From contig CM073327.1 of the NCBI GenBank assembly GCA_037043015.1, forward strand, positions 12,506,727-12,570,726: a DNA stretch of 64,000 bases. Direction: 5' to 3'. The first letter of the stretch is position 1. Each line of letters opens with the position of its first letter. This DNA is from Bryum argenteum. Taxonomy: Eukaryota > Streptophyta > Bryopsida > Bryales > Bryaceae. Both the position numbers and the translations under genes were made by a program. The notes under the pieces are model-generated. The model worked only from the letters and a program-made list of their open reading frames with translations. It did not search any database and was not told the origin of the DNA. Of the stretch, positions 12,502 to 25,296 are shown one piece after another.

Positions 12502-12830
12502 CTAGGTTGGAACTAGATTGGAGGAGGCTAAAGAAAATCTATGGTGGTTGCATTGCCAGACGAGGGGAAGCTCATCTCTGGTAGTAAAAATTGTCAATGG
12601 TAACCAACAAGAATCAAGTCTATCTACGAACTCGAAGCATGTTGTGGATAGAGGTAAATCAAAGAGATGGTGTATAACCAAGTAGTAGCTTCTACAAAAG
12701 CGTCCCAAATCCTTTAGTTCTCCCATAGATGGGCAGACCATCTTTTCTTGGAGAAACACATCTATAGCGTTTCTTTCTAACCAGACGAACCAAAGGACAC
12801 ATCCCCTGTGAACAGTCCAGATCTTGGAAA
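12502..12830 (-). pseudogene. LINE retrotransposon tail (zf-RVT region) relic
   Basis: On the minus strand a continuous frame reads IWTVHRGCVLWFVWLERNAI, followed by a further 75 or so residues. The W-x(5)-W-x(2)-W-L-E-R-N signature is typical of the C-terminal zf-RVT region of plant L1-type ORF2 proteins, downstream of reverse transcriptase. No RT catalytic domain is present, so only a tail remains. The same DNA, more decayed, recurs at 15640-15960 in the same orientation. Confidence 0.5.
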
Positions 12831-14597
12831 AAACACGTTTTCATTACTCGCTTCAAATATTCCTAATCAATCAAAGAAAAGTCCAAAAATTCCATGTGGA
12901 CCAATTTCTCACAAGCTTCGCACATATCCCTAAGATTCACAAATCACTCCACCATGAAAAGTTCCCTCTGGCAGTATCTCCGTTATGGCGGATGAATTTA
13001 GTACAGAATTAATGTACTCTGTATTTACTCTGACCTACATTTTAGTTTTCCCTTTCTTTTTTGGTTACATGGGAATCGGGAAGGAAATCAAGTGGATACA
13101 TCGGAATCCTATACATCAAGCTGACTTTGTAGTCTTGTACATGAAGTACAGTCGCTAAAAATAAAAGATCAGTGCTGAGCAGGCACAAGCGGGGGCCAAA
13201 TTCTAGATATTTCTGAAGCTCTTCAACTTGAGGCCGGCGGCAGAACCCATGCCGGAACGGATCAGGAGTCACCGACTACGAGCAAGGAGAGTCTGCTCTA
13301 GTCTACTCTAGACTCTTCCAGTACTCTCTAGTTGGCCGAGGGCGGCAGCAAGGCAATCGATAACTGGTTCCTCCGCCATTCCAGGGCTAGCTCATCGATC
13401 GATCAATCTCCCACCAGCGACCACATCGATGCACGTCATGTCCCCCGGGGGCTAGCTGCAGTCCCGGGTACAGTAATTCATCCACCGGTGGCTGGAGGTA
13501 CGGCACCCCATTTATAGCACACGCTCGTCCCACCTCTGCCCATGACCAGCACATCCATCGATCACTCACACGAAGTTCGTTATATTCCTCTTTGACTGAA
13601 AGAATAGAAAAGCCCATTTTGCACATTGAGGATACTACAGTGCTGCACTTGCACTTGTGTGTGTCCTCTCTGAAATAGAAACAGCATGCACTGCTGCTGG
13701 TATTTTTCCCTTTCTGGAGTCACACTGTATTCTAGCGCTTTGTTGCGTCTGCTGGAGTGAAGCGCGATGGTACAGTGTCCTTTCCACATTTGGGTTGGGT
13801 GCTTCCTTGGCGCTTGCCGCATTTCCTGAGCATACAGACAGTCTCCGGACTCTCTCTCTCTCTCTCGGATTCTCGGATTCTCGGCTCTCGCAGTACGCGG
13901 GGTTCGGGCAGTAAGAAAAGAAAAGATTTTACTGGGTTACCAACTTTCGCCCGGGCAGATGGATGGATGGATTTTTTTCTCCCCTTGTATTTGTGGGCAG
14001 ACGGATTATTATTCTGTGTTGATCAATAGCAAACTTCTTATTGGTCGGTACTAATCCTGTCACCTGCTTATTTATTATGAGAAGTAGCAAATTGCGAGGA
14101 TTAGAAAGCGTGCCACTGGAGTGTGTTTGATGTGTGTGATTATTGTTGTTTGTTTGTACATCATGTTGGTAAAGTGACATGAAACAACCTAGTGGATGTT
14201 AACCCCTATAGTTTCATGGTACTATTTGCATGCTTTACCCTCAAAACTGCCATTTTTGAATGCCAGGTGAGAAATTACATTTTATGATGTATTTTCAAGT
14301 ATGTAACCTAACTTCTGCGTGTGTTTGTATTCCTTACCATTTGTAAGATTCTAATGTTTGAAGTTGAAGAAAAAAGTTTTGAGTGCCAAAAAACCATTTT
14401 TGATAGTAAATTTGATTGTCCAGAGGCTCTTCAAATTGTTGTTCATGAGTGAGTTAGGGACATGTCTATGCAATTTTTACCCTTATATGTCCTGTAAAAC
14501 ATAAAGAAATGCTTGGCTATTCTCATAGAGGTATGCTAAAATTCAAATACAAAGGCCATTCTTTGCCTAGAATAAAGGCATCTAAAGAATGATTGGA
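12831..14597. other. Intergenic; short SSRs, no gene seen
   Basis: It contains a CT repeat at about 13850-13867 and a GGAT repeat near 13960. Overlapping open frames at 13332-14029 show no domain and read on both strands. A TTAACCCC motif at 14199 resembles one end of the TTAA elements, but I cannot pair it with another end. Confidence 0.45.
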
Positions 14598-14990
14598 TTA
14601 ACCCTTAAACGCCGAAGGTGACCCGACAGGTCATATTCCAACAGAATCTCCTCTGTAGCTCTCAATGTACTCAACTTGTAGCTCTCAATGTACTCAACTT
14701 GTTACTTATATTTTGATGTCAAACCGGTCACCTCCTTGTGATGTATTCAAAAAGTGAAATTTTACAGCTCAAATCACAATTTGTATGAGTGATTTTGTGG
14801 TTTGAAAGGATTGTGGTAGGTTGGTTGGGGTTGTACATAACCTTGTAGGAGGTTGCAAGCTCATCATTGATTGGATCATTCATGATGCCCAAGTTCAAAA
14901 AGTACACTATTCATGATGCCCAAGTCCGAAAGATGTTGTGATCTAATATTGGGTTGCCCAGATCTGTATAGCTAGACGTTTAAGGGTTAA
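14598..14990. mobile_element. TTAA-flanked MITE, copy 1 (393 bp)
   Basis: Both ends read TTAACCCTTAAACG going inwards, a 14-bp identical inverted end that includes a TTAA. TTAA target use is the hallmark of the piggyBac superfamily. There is no transposase. About 165 bp of interior (14785-14950) is shared with copy 2 at 18266-18527, in the same order. Confidence 0.65.
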
Positions 14991-16619
14991 AATTCCAATC
15001 AATAAGATCATGCCTTACAACCTCCTTTACAAGTAGAAAAAATAGAAGTTGTGGAACGAATATAAAATCTCAAATTATGGAATTTTTTAAAAATTTCTTC
15101 GATTTAATTGGTTCGGGGCAGATTTTGTGAATAAATGGGCATATAGTGCAGTTTGGGCAATTTTGGGCACATTTCAAATAGTGTATTGACTGTATTCCAA
15201 CTTTGACCATCTCCCAAAGTATAAGGAATTCTGAAGCGTGAAATGACTTTTTGAAAAGTTATGGGAAAATTCTACAACCTGCAAAAGGTTGCAAATTCAT
15301 ACAATTTTAAAATAGTAAGTGAGAGGTAGACTAAAGTCTAAACAGGCCTCTTAAAACTTACGGAGTTAAAAGATATCATAATTCAAATTGGAATGCAAAC
15401 AGACAATTTTGACTGTAAGCATATCACAATCGGTAAAAATGTGCTTCAATATTGAATGCAATCATTATTTGATCTTAATTTTTAAAATTTATATTCTAAT
15501 CGATTGATGTATTAATCAATTGAAGAATACATGTGAACCAAAGCTGTGATATGGCTCGAGAAACAACAGCTGGACCATCATGTCTACAACGAATAAGTGG
15601 AGGACGGGAAGCTAAGAGTGTAGGAAGGAAAAGGTGAACCTAAAAGAAAATTTCCATATGCAACCGAGAGAGGTGTTAGACTAGGGAAAGCTCAACTCTA
15701 GTAGTGAAAAGTAGAGATGGTAACTATATGGAGTCGAATCTATTTAAGTACTTGGAGCTATGTTGTGGATAGAGGTGAATCAAAGAGTTGGTGTGTAACT
15801 TAGTTGCCTCACTAGCTTTGACAAATGCGTTCCAATTCTTTCGGTCCCAAAGGTTGTCAGACCATCTTACTCCTTAAAATTACGTAGCAGTCTTCTATAA
15901 CTATATTAATGAGAGTAAAAATCTCCTAAGAACAATCCTGATCTTGATGGTTGCCATCACTTACCTTGTTAAACAAATATCAAAGAGGTAGTCCTCTTAG
16001 AGCAGCAGGTGCCAAATATTGTTGGTAGCGGTTAACATGCTTACATACATGCAAGTAAAAGTTCTAATAGCATAAGAATAGTAATGAAGCCAAGTACATA
16101 TTGTTCTTTGTCTTTACAATGTTATTGGTAATGCCAAGTAAAAACAGACCTTTACTATAAGAAAATTTATTGTTTGCAAAAATAATGACACAGAGCACTA
16201 CACAAGAGTTGTTTAGTATTATTTTCTAAAAGTGACCTATCACCCTATTTTCCAACTGTTCCAAGATTAGTGTTCAATTTGGGTTGCCATAGCAATGAGT
16301 GCTCTATGTTTGTTCTTGATGCCACTGATTGCACCGATTCCTTTTGGCAACACTAAAATAGGGATTTTGCCCCTAATTGCACCAATTCACGGGTGCTCCC
16401 TCTAGTGCAAAGTGTACATGGCAAAATTTGCAAAGCCAAATTTTGAGTTTGAAACATCTAAATGTTTTAGGTTTCAAGTCCACAAAGAGCACTTTTTTTT
16501 TGTTTGATTTTTTAAAAAAAATCTTAAAACTTTCGTAACCCAATCACTACTTAAGTTCTACAACAATCTGTTGAATTCTCACCATTATCTCCATAACCCT
16601 TTCCTTCTTCCTCTTATTT
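14991..16619. other. Intergenic with decayed LINE tail at 15640-15960
   Basis: Minus-strand 15960-15640 matches 12830-12502 at DNA level (shared phrases GTTGTGGATAGAGGT, AATCAAAGAG, CAGACCATCTT) but is full of stops. Sequence at about 16100-16220 is duplicated at 17270-17400. No gene is seen. Confidence 0.5.
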
Positions 16620-16907
16620 GTTAGAGTGTTTAAATACTAATCAATCAATGATTTTTGAGCCTCATGGTCTCCTAGTTTATAATTGAGCTAAGGCATTTGC
16701 TTCAACTTAATTATAATCTAGAAGACCATGAAACATCATTCATTTTGGAAAATTAGCATACTTTGGGGGCCTCAAAGTTAGTGGTCATTCTCCTTTCTGC
16801 AAGATAGTGTGAAGCCAAATGAGACCAAGAACACCTTTTTGAAAAATCAGAGATTTTTAAATTCCATGGTCAAGGCTCTTTATCCATAGTGTAAAGCAAG
16901 CCCTAAG
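16620..16907. repeat. Diverged right half of the 599-1622 MITE
   Basis: It shares TCAATCAATGATTTTTGAGC, GCATACTTTGGG, CTCAAAGTTAGTGGTCATTC and a terminal TAGTGTAAAG..CCCTA with 1340-1622, in the same order. The left half is missing. Confidence 0.6.
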
Positions 16908-18265
16908 TCTACTTTAAGTACGACAGGCTAGGGACCAAAACGCCCAATTTTGGTCGGACTTGGAACCAAACGTCAAACTGGACACCAAATTTTTACTCTA
17001 ATATCAAACTAGGGACTAAACTCAAAAATGCGTGACTTTGATGGTTTTCTAAGTTTGGTCCCGAGTTCAACTTGGTACCCAGTCCGCAACGTGATGCGCC
17101 GAAGACCGAGTGCTTTGGTCCCTAGTTACATCTGGTCCCCAATTTGGTGCCAATCCGTTCTACTTAGCGGAGAACTGGAAACATGGTACGAAACAACAAA
17201 CTGTGGACCAATTGGGGTTCAAACTGGAGACTACTTAGCGAATTTCTCTATTAACTAAAAGTAAAGCAAACGAAGCCAAATACCCATTGTTCTTTGTCTT
17301 TATACTAGCAGCGCCAAGTAAGACCATACCTTCACTAAAAAAAATTATTGTTCGCCAAAGAGAATGGCATAGAAAACTACACAAGAGTTGTTGATTAGTT
17401 CAATTTACATGAACATTTAATATGTATTTACAGTTGATTATATTGCAAAAGATGAGAATTCTCAATAATACTCTTGGTAAATATTTATGTCAAAACTTAA
17501 AACCTATCCAAATGAACAAATGTTAGGTACATGAAAATCTCCAAAGACAAAAATAAATTAATTGATTTGTCTTTAGAAAGTGGTCGGCTGAAGCCAAATC
17601 TTCTTCTTTGTCCTCTTTTTTCCATCTTTTCTTCTTTTCTTCCACGTATGTAAAAGTTACTTGCCATGCTTTCATTAAAATGAGAATGTTGTGGGGGTCC
17701 CGCCCGCAAGTAAGCAAATTCCTTGGGGAATGAGCATCTTTGGCAACACCTCCCTCCCACCATTAATGAATGGGTTTGGTTTCAGGACCTGACTCATCAT
17801 GGGAATGAATCTCGGAGCCTGCCCACTAACCCACGTATTTAAGTACCCAGCATGGGCTGCCCCCTCAAAGGCTATGTATGTCTGGAGTCACTAGAGTCAA
17901 TACGGTATTGTCAATTCCCACTCAACCGACCACTCAACTTTTACTTTTAACCGCTAAGTTTCCTTAAAACCCGAAACGGGTTACCCGCAGTTGAAAAACT
18001 CAGCCAACTTTGATCATTATAATCTCACAAATGAGGAAGAATGGACGGTTCAAATTTGGTTTGTGAGAAGAATGTCAAGTGTACTTTGAGATCTTACGGT
18101 TGAATCTTTTGTATAATGCTTAGATTGAGATTTTTTGAGCTTCATCTAAAGGAAGGTCAAATCTTGTGCTCTTGAATTGTTTTGCAATAAGGAAATTTAG
18201 GGGTTAGCCTCTAAATGACCGGATTCATCACATGAAAGTAAGATTTGATGTTGGTGGTTAGATCG
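16908..18265. other. Intergenic repeats, no gene seen
   Basis: 16920-17260 is a degenerate array of phrases around GG(T/A)CC(C/A)A(A/T) such as TTGGTCCC. 17940-18175 is a dispersed repeat that recurs inverted at 56990-57200. The TTTAAGTA motif near 17840 could be a TATA-like box, but no gene follows it. Confidence 0.4.
17940..18175 (+). repeat. Dispersed repeat, inverted partner at 56990-57200
   Basis: Both carry AACCCGAAACGGGTT-like sequence, ATAATCTCACAAATGAG, CAAATTTGGT, TGTGAGAAGAATGTCAAGTG and TGAGATCTTA in matching order on opposite strands. Weaker relatives appear near 18700-18830 and 19320-19410. Confidence 0.65.
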
Positions 18266-18527
18266 TTAAGCCTTAAATGCCCAAGCAAGCTCAAGGGGCA
18301 TTTTTTTCCAACAGAATCTTAGCTCTCACTATACTCAAATTCAGATCACAATTTGTATGAGTGATTTTGTGTGGTTTGAAAGGATTGTGGTAGGTAGGTT
18401 GGAGGGTGTACATAACCTGTAGGAGGTTGCAAGCTCATCATTGATTGGTTCATTCATGATGCCCAAGTCCAAAAGATGTTGTGATCCAATTTTGTCAATT
18501 TAGACCCCATGGGGGTTTAAGAGTTAA
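18266..18527. mobile_element. TTAA-flanked MITE, copy 2 (262 bp)
   Basis: The left end reads TTAAGCCTTAAATGCCC and the right end, reversed, TTAACTCTTAAACCCC. These are diverged versions of the copy 1 ends. The interior (18354-18500) matches copy 1. Confidence 0.6.
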
Positions 18528-18854
18528 ACCCTGCAAATCCTTGATGCAAAATTTCCTAATTTACATAGATAAATATTGTATACTTCAAGCTAAAAAATAC
18601 TTAATCTAAGTATCAGTTAGAAGATCCGACTGAAATTAGCTTGCCTTTCTACTAGTATGTGAATTTTTTTTAACCATTGATTCTTTTTCATTAAAGAGAT
18701 TATAATGGTCAAATTTGGCTTCTAATTATATGAGTTCCCGCAAGAAAAAAATCAAGTCAAGTTTGGCCCTCTAATCTCACCAATGAAGATGAATCGATTA
18801 TTTGTATTTGATGTGTGAGTAGAAAATCGTGTCACACAAGGGGTACGTGGGCCC

Positions 18855-18985
18855 AAGTCTATGTAGATTCAGTCTAGCTCACAAGATAGCACCGCCATGG
18901 GAAACGTTGCTCAAAACGAGACCTTAGCGATTCGAACTCGTATCATCGTTACAACACAACTATATCTTTACTAAACAACATGGCA
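18855..18985 (-). repeat. tRNA-derived SINE-like sequence
   Basis: On the minus strand an A-box-like GTTTAGTAAAGAT (18976-18964) precedes a good B box, GTTCGAATC (18937-18929), with about 27 bp between. No tRNA acceptor stem forms around them, so a SINE remnant is likelier than a tRNA gene. Confidence 0.35.
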
Positions 18986-19071
18986 ATATCAACAATGTGA
19001 CGACCAACAAGATCAACACTCTACATTTATACCAATATGAGGTAAACCAACAAACAACCCATAAGTTATAA

Positions 19072-19072
19072 C

Positions 19073-19144
<72 letters not shown>

Positions 19145-19149
19145 AAAAA
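19072..19149. repeat. Poly(A) tract of about 70 bases
   Basis: An almost unbroken A run with a single G near 19143. It could be the tail of an inserted retroposon on the plus strand. The upstream sequence is not a recognisable gene copy. Its exact length is uncertain because homopolymers assemble poorly. Confidence 0.8.
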
Positions 19150-20858
19150 AGCTACTAGTTTAATGGCTATCGGTTACTACCTGTGGTTATAGTGTCCACC
19201 CTGAGAGGGGTTAGTAGTCCTACGTCATTGTTGTTCTGCCCCATGGTACATATCATCAAGGGTACGTCGAACGGGCATTTTATTCACAGGAGGCCTACAA
19301 GGGTTTGGGGTTCTTATTTACTTGTGTGAGTAGAATGTCATGTTAAATTTAATATCCTAGGGTTGAATCTTCTAAATCATTCTTAGATTGAACTTTTTTG
19401 GACTTGAAGTAGAAGATGGTCATTTCTAATAATTTAGATTAATCTTATTTTTATCATCACTTAAAAAATCCTTTTACATAAAACTCTTTTCATAATCTTG
19501 GTTTTAGGAGATGACTTTCTAGTATGAAATACATGAGTCAACCGGCCACCGACCCCAACTAATGGTGCTTTTCAGGTAAAATCTAAATCTAAGACCCAAC
19601 TTGATACAACATACAAAGCCACCGTGGGCCTACCTTTTGAAGTTATGTAACCATTTTGTGGGTCCAATGACAAAGTTGTTCCTGATTCAATCAGCCCTTT
19701 GAATCTAGTTTGACTTGTAAGGCAGTAGAGTACAAGCTGATTATCTGTCCCCACCTTGTGGACTTTTTGCTGTTTGCTAGAGTTTCATGTACACTGTACA
19801 ATGCATGCAAGAACAACATGCCTTTTCATGCCTACGAAAGTAGAGGCACCTATAACCGATCATGTAAGGATTCAGTATTTTTTAATTTTTAAAATTTTAT
19901 TTTTAATTGATTTTTAAGTTATTTTTAAAATTTATTTTTTAGCTTTATTTTTAAATTTATTTTTAAATTTTATCTTTTAAATTTATTGTTTCAACGAAAC
20001 ACACTTGATGGGAGATTAAGGAAATACAATGTTTTCTAGTGTAGAATGTGGCCCACACTATACCAAATAGTAGTTTGTGAAAGTGGATTATAAAATAATA
20101 GATTCGATAAGGTAACATGCTCAATAACCAAGTAAATTATTTCTTAAACATATTAATTTCCTTGATTAGATTCATATAAGGTAACATGCTCAATAGCCGA
20201 GTAAATTACATAAACTTACGTTCCTTGTGGAGTTGGCAAGGAATTTGTTTTAGGAATGTGCAAGGTTTGTAGGTGATCAATGATATAGAAATTCCAATGT
20301 TTCATGAGTCCTACAAGGATATAACCCATGGAGATATATTTTGTCTTACTTAGAAAATATAATTTGAAGAGCCTCAAGTCGTCTCTAGTTCTGAACGATG
20401 TTCATAAGGTACATCATTTTAGATTTTGAGTGTCATCATTCTAAATCCTATATCCATTATAAGTACCTTACTGGAGTGGTTACTCACTAATATATAAGTG
20501 AATGTTAGAACTTTACAATTTTTATGGATATATTACTACAATTACAACCATGTACTACTACTTAGAGAGAGGGCCAACCTTATAGATATGTAATTGATAG
20601 ATTTTTATCATAAAAAAGAAAGCTTATAACACTAAGGGCATCTCCAAAAGGGGGTTCAATACATGCACACTAAATTATCTTGGCAAACCAACTTTGGCAT
20701 ATCCAATTGGAAGCTTAGAAGCTGGAGAATAATACATCGTAGCGCTAAGCACGGTTGTCTTATCAGACAAGATTCCTATTCATTTGTCAAATACAATTTA
20801 GATGAGATGTACATCTAAGACGTCTTCAATGTATCATATGATTATTGTTGACTGAATT

Positions 20859-20926
20859 CACACAACACCTAGGTCGTATCACAACAACACCTAGGTCGTA
20901 TCACAACAACACCTAGGTCGTATCAC
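20859..20926. repeat. 22-bp tandem repeat, three units
   Basis: The unit ACAACACCTAGGTCGTATCA plus CA occurs three times with almost no divergence, which indicates a recent expansion. Confidence 0.9.
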
Positions 20927-21238
20927 ACCATGAACAAGGGTTTGAAAAGACTCACGTCAAATTTTCTCCTAATATTGTTTTTTTTTTTTTTCTTCCTTAA
21001 ATCTTTTTTTCTTTTGGCTCAAGAAGCACCTCGGTCCCCATTGCAACAAGGGAAAAACTCAATTCACCAGATTTGAACACTGTGGCACACAAATGGTGAG
21101 AAATTTGAATCTAAGATTTCATGTAACTTTAAATGTACAAGTTAGCTACTAGATCCTATGGTTACATACTTCAAAACTTGTAAAAAATTTAAAAAATTCT
21201 ATTTTATTGGTTTTTTGGGTAGTTTGAGACCACTCTCC

Positions 21239-22202
21239 TTAACCCCTATACGTCCTTGGGGTATTTTTAGTCATAAACTCATTTTCAAAAAAAGTGCCAT
21301 AGATGAAAATAAAGATAAGCTATTCAGATCTCAACCGTCCATACTTGTGATAGACTTATTGTAAATCATGTGGACCAAAACTTGACTCATGGGACCTTAT
21401 AGATGGGGAGATCATAGCATTTCAGTGCGCAAAATAGAAGTGAAAATACTACTAACATGAAATTTAGAATAAAAGAAATCCTCAACTAGAAAATTGTTGA
21501 TCTTTGTCTCAATAACTCTACTATACCAAAAAAATCATCAGAAAAAGATCTTGACTCAAATAATAGCCTTGCAATGGTAAAAACTACCAAACATTTTACA
21601 AAAGAAACATAGTCCAAATCTAGACATATTGCACTCAAATCCATGCACTATCTTCAATACATCTTGAATAAGGTCAAGGTTTCTACCTCTTAAGTCTTAA
21701 ACTAGACTATAATTTAAATTCATCCCAAAAAATAAAGTCAAAGTCTACCAATGGATGAAGGAGATAAAGCTCCTAAAAAATCATCCAACTTTTCACTTTT
21801 TTGAGCATAGAAACATCATTGCGTCCGGTACCAAAGTTATCAAGATCTAAAAACTCCCAACTACAAAGTTTTTGGGACCATCTAAAAACCGCACTCATAT
21901 AATAAAAATCACAAAAAACTATTTTTGATTTCACATAATTGGCTTGCAATGGTAAAATATGCCAAATGTTTATAATCCCAAAAACAAAAATTGCCTACAC
22001 TAAATTGCATGCCATTTATTCATCCTTTATTGCATGGGTTTGCAAATTTTACCGCACAAACTAGACTCAATTTGTGACCCAACCCAAGTAATTTTCGTCC
22101 AAAACAAAGTCAAGATGAAGAAATTATGACTCTTCAAAGTTTCTGCCCTTCATCCAAAATGTCGTTTTCCGACACTACGGAGTATGGATGTTCAAGGGTT
22201 AA
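21239..22202. mobile_element. TTAA-flanked element, copy 3 (964 bp)
   Basis: The ends read TTAACCCCTATACGTCC and, reversed, TTAACCCTTGAACATCC. This is the longest of the five paired elements. The interior has no transposase. Its right part (about 21680-22190) is related to 59810-60290, which shares GATGAAGGAGATA, AACCCAACCCAAGT and CCAAAACAAAGTC in order but lacks the TTAA ends. Confidence 0.55.
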
Positions 22203-24586
22203 GGGGTTATAGAGCCTTGTCCTACGTCATTGTTGTTATGCCCCATGGGCACATCATCAAGGGTAGGTCAAACGTGCATTTTGTACACACCAACCCCCAC
22301 AAGGCTCTGGTGTTCTTATTTATTTATAGAGCACATTAGCAATGCCCTCAATAACCTTTCTTTCCTTCAATCTTCCTTTTCTTTTCTTTCTTTTTTTTTT
22401 TTTTTTCCCCTTTCCTCTCTTTCTTCTTCTTTTCTTTTACTCTTTTCCTCTCTTTCTTCTTCTTTCCTTTTCCTCTTTTCCTCTCTTTCTTCTACTTTTC
22501 TTTATTTTTTTATTTTTAAAATTTTAATTATTTAATTTTATTTTTCATTTTCCCCTAGGAACAAGGAAATTACCAAATTAGTGTAGTGTCATTTTTTGAA
22601 ACGGCATCCAAAGTGCATGCAATAAACTGGAAGTTTCCCAGTTGACCCCCGGGAGCCAATACTCAATAATAGGGAATTAGGGAGGAGGAACCAAGGGAAT
22701 CATACCGGGGGCCCCTTATCTGACTTTGGTGTGTCTGTTGTTGACAAAATGCCTGCAAAACGTGGCAGCCAAAAAAGCAATAGAATATTTGAGAACAAGC
22801 ATTGGAACTTGGGTCCTTATCTTAATTGGGTAAGGCCACTTCAAAAGGAAATTTTCCCAAATAAGCTCTAAAGGGTGCTCTAAGTCGACCATATTATTTT
22901 CTCTCTCTCACTTTTTGAAAAATTGTACACATGGGAAATATTGAAATTTTCAACTTGCTTTTAATAGAAAGAGCTTCTAGAATGACCAATATTCATGAAT
23001 ATAAAATAGATTGCGTGTTTGGTAGGATTTTTTACTTTTTTTTTGAAAAAAATTAAGAGGGAGGGTTTCGAAGTCATCAAGCGTCAACTATGCTTAGGTA
23101 GGGTACATGGTGCACTCAATGGATAGTTAAGTTCTAAAGATTATAGGGACCAATTAGAATTAGTAATTAGATATGAATCAAAGTGGGTATTTTGGTTATG
23201 AACAAATTTCTATGAGAATGTTTTTGAATACTTTATACTTTTAAGTTGTTGTATCAATTGATAAGGATTGATTTTAGGGTATCCTACCTACCACTGGGAT
23301 GGTTGGTCCTTCATAAGTGCAATGATAAAGTCCCTTCCTTCAGAATTGCATATTAGTGAAGACATATTCTAAATAGTATAGTTATTTTTTTTCAAAATGC
23401 CACATTTAACTACTTGTGGACTAGGAGCAGTCTAGAAGTAAGACGTTGGGGGTTCCCTCATGGCTGTGTAAAGACAAAAGTGAACCAAATTAAAAATTGA
23501 TTTTGGAGGATCTTAGAAGAATATAAAATATACTCAAATCCCTCAAAGTTCTTTTTCAATTAGCATAGTTACTACTTTGTAAAGTTGAAAATCCAAATTT
23601 TTTTCTAGTTAGGCCAAGTTTCTTGAATGAGTTTGGATTTAGTTAAATGCAGCATAAAAGGGTATAAGGTGCTAGAGCATGTGATGTGCGAGCCGCCAAT
23701 AACGATTGGCGAAAGATGTCGCAAAGAGAGGTCCTAACACGTGCCATTTCAACCCCTGCAAGGGCCAAGATCTGAACAAATTGCTCCTTGCCTTGCTATC
23801 ATAAATGGGTTTGCAGTGAGGAAGGAAACTTACGCTATAGTGCTTGTGAAACACTCCAAGGCACTATCTTGCAAGAGGGCACACTCTAGAGAACAAAGAT
23901 GGTGTCTTGGAGTCTGGACTCTTGCAAGATGCAAGACTACAATCATAAGACGAAGGACTTGTTGAACCATAACAAGCTTGCGAACAACAATAAGCTTGAT
24001 GACAAGGTGAAGGTAGTTCACGGGTGTGTAACGCCTCAATATACCAACTAGATATTTGCATGTGCCACTTGGACGGTTTCTCCGCCTGACAAGTCTTCAA
24101 CCAATTTTTGCTTGAACGCATCGTCTCCGCAATCCCTCTCGTAGCTTTTACCAGTGAACTCCCCAGGAGGCCTTTTTCACACGGAGAACACAAAGGATGC
24201 CCCAAAGGATTGTTTCTCCAACATATAACAAAGTAGAATTTTCTAGCATCTATTATTCAAGGAACACCACAATAGCATAAATCTCCACTCGGCGATCTTT
24301 TCACGATGGTCGTAGGTTTGGAATGCCATACTCCTACCAAATAAAAGAAGCACGTTCCATAAGGAAGATAGGAATGACATCGAAAGGATTTCCATAAGCG
24401 TAAATGCATCAATGACCTACAAATGATTCTTTGGTGGGATGTGCATTGCTAGATCACACTTCTAAAAAATGATTAGAATCCAAATTAGCTTCGAAACATC
24501 GGCACTTCAAAAACTATTTGCATCCAAAAATGTCATGAGAACGACGTGGAGATTCTCTGAGGAAGTATAGTTTCTCAATCTCAGAC
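22203..24586. other. Intergenic; pyrimidine tract, no gene I can defend
   Basis: 22366-22530 is a polypyrimidine tract of TTTCCTCTC/TTCTTC units. Minus-strand frames at 23830-24205 are open in two registers and might be retroelement residue, but I recognise no gag, protease or RT motif. 22206-22330 repeats 19200-19325. Confidence 0.4.
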
Positions 24587-24819
24587 TTAACCCCTAAAGG
24601 TCTGAGCGTGCCGTGGCGACCAGTAGAATACGGTGTATTTTGGTTGTATTTGGAGTGAATGCACACCTTTAATGGGTTTGAGTTCAAAGAAGAAGTTGAT
24701 GCTTGAATTAATGCGGTTCTAGTGAGCTATTATGATTCCAGTTTAGAGTTTCTTTTTGGTAGCAAATCCTAATTATACGACAACGTACATACTATCCCCA
24801 AGGGACTTTTAAGGGTTAA
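24587..24819. mobile_element. TTAA-flanked MITE, copy 4 (233 bp)
   Basis: The ends read TTAACCCCTAAAGGTC and, reversed, TTAACCCTTAAAAGTCCC. The right TTAA is the first base group of a 22-bp tandem repeat (next entry). Confidence 0.6.
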
Positions 24820-24883
24820 AATGGCCATTCTGAGGACTTAAAATGGCCATTCTGAGGACTTAAAATGGACATTCTGAGGACTT
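24816..24883. repeat. 22-bp tandem repeat, three units
   Basis: Three copies of TTAAAATGG(C/A)CATTCTGAGG plus AC follow one another directly, starting with the TTAA that bounds the element to the left. Confidence 0.85.
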
Positions 24884-25296
24884 AGTTATCAGATTAAAAA
24901 AATCCTTTTATACCACACACACTCGTTGATAAATTTCAATTTTCAGTGGACACCACCCACCCCAAGCTGCTGCCTTAGGAACCTCTCCACCAAATTTTGA
25001 GAGAATACAAAATTTAAGTGTCATCTTGTGCTCATCGGCGTCCTCCACTTCTAACCCTACTACAAGAAATACCAATTGCACTGAAGACTTAGAGTGACAA
25101 TCAGCAATGCTATAAGAGCATCGCTTATGATATTGCGTAGATGCGCTCTATAAACACTGATTTGTGCGATATTTTTTCAAGACTCATAACCCGTGAGGAC
25201 GATAATTAGTGAAAACCCTGCAACGGTGGCCGGGGCTGTAGCAAACGGCAAGAAATTCAACTACAACTTCGTCAAAAATCCAACTACAACTACAAC

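Larger units (their letters stand above)
18528..21238. other. Intergenic; SINE-like, poly(A), short tandem repeats
   Basis: It holds the SINE-like sequence, the long A tract, the first member of a 125-bp repeat pair (19200-19325 with 22206-22330) and a 22-bp tandem repeat at 20859-20926. AT-rich sequence fills the rest. No gene is seen. Confidence 0.5.

Noticed and set aside
18929..18976. tRNA gene on the minus strand
   Set aside because: A and B boxes are present but no acceptor or anticodon stem forms. A SINE remnant fits better.
22230..22535. Plus-strand frame of 101 codons
   Set aside because: It is translation of a polypyrimidine tract (runs of S, L and F) and has no protein character.
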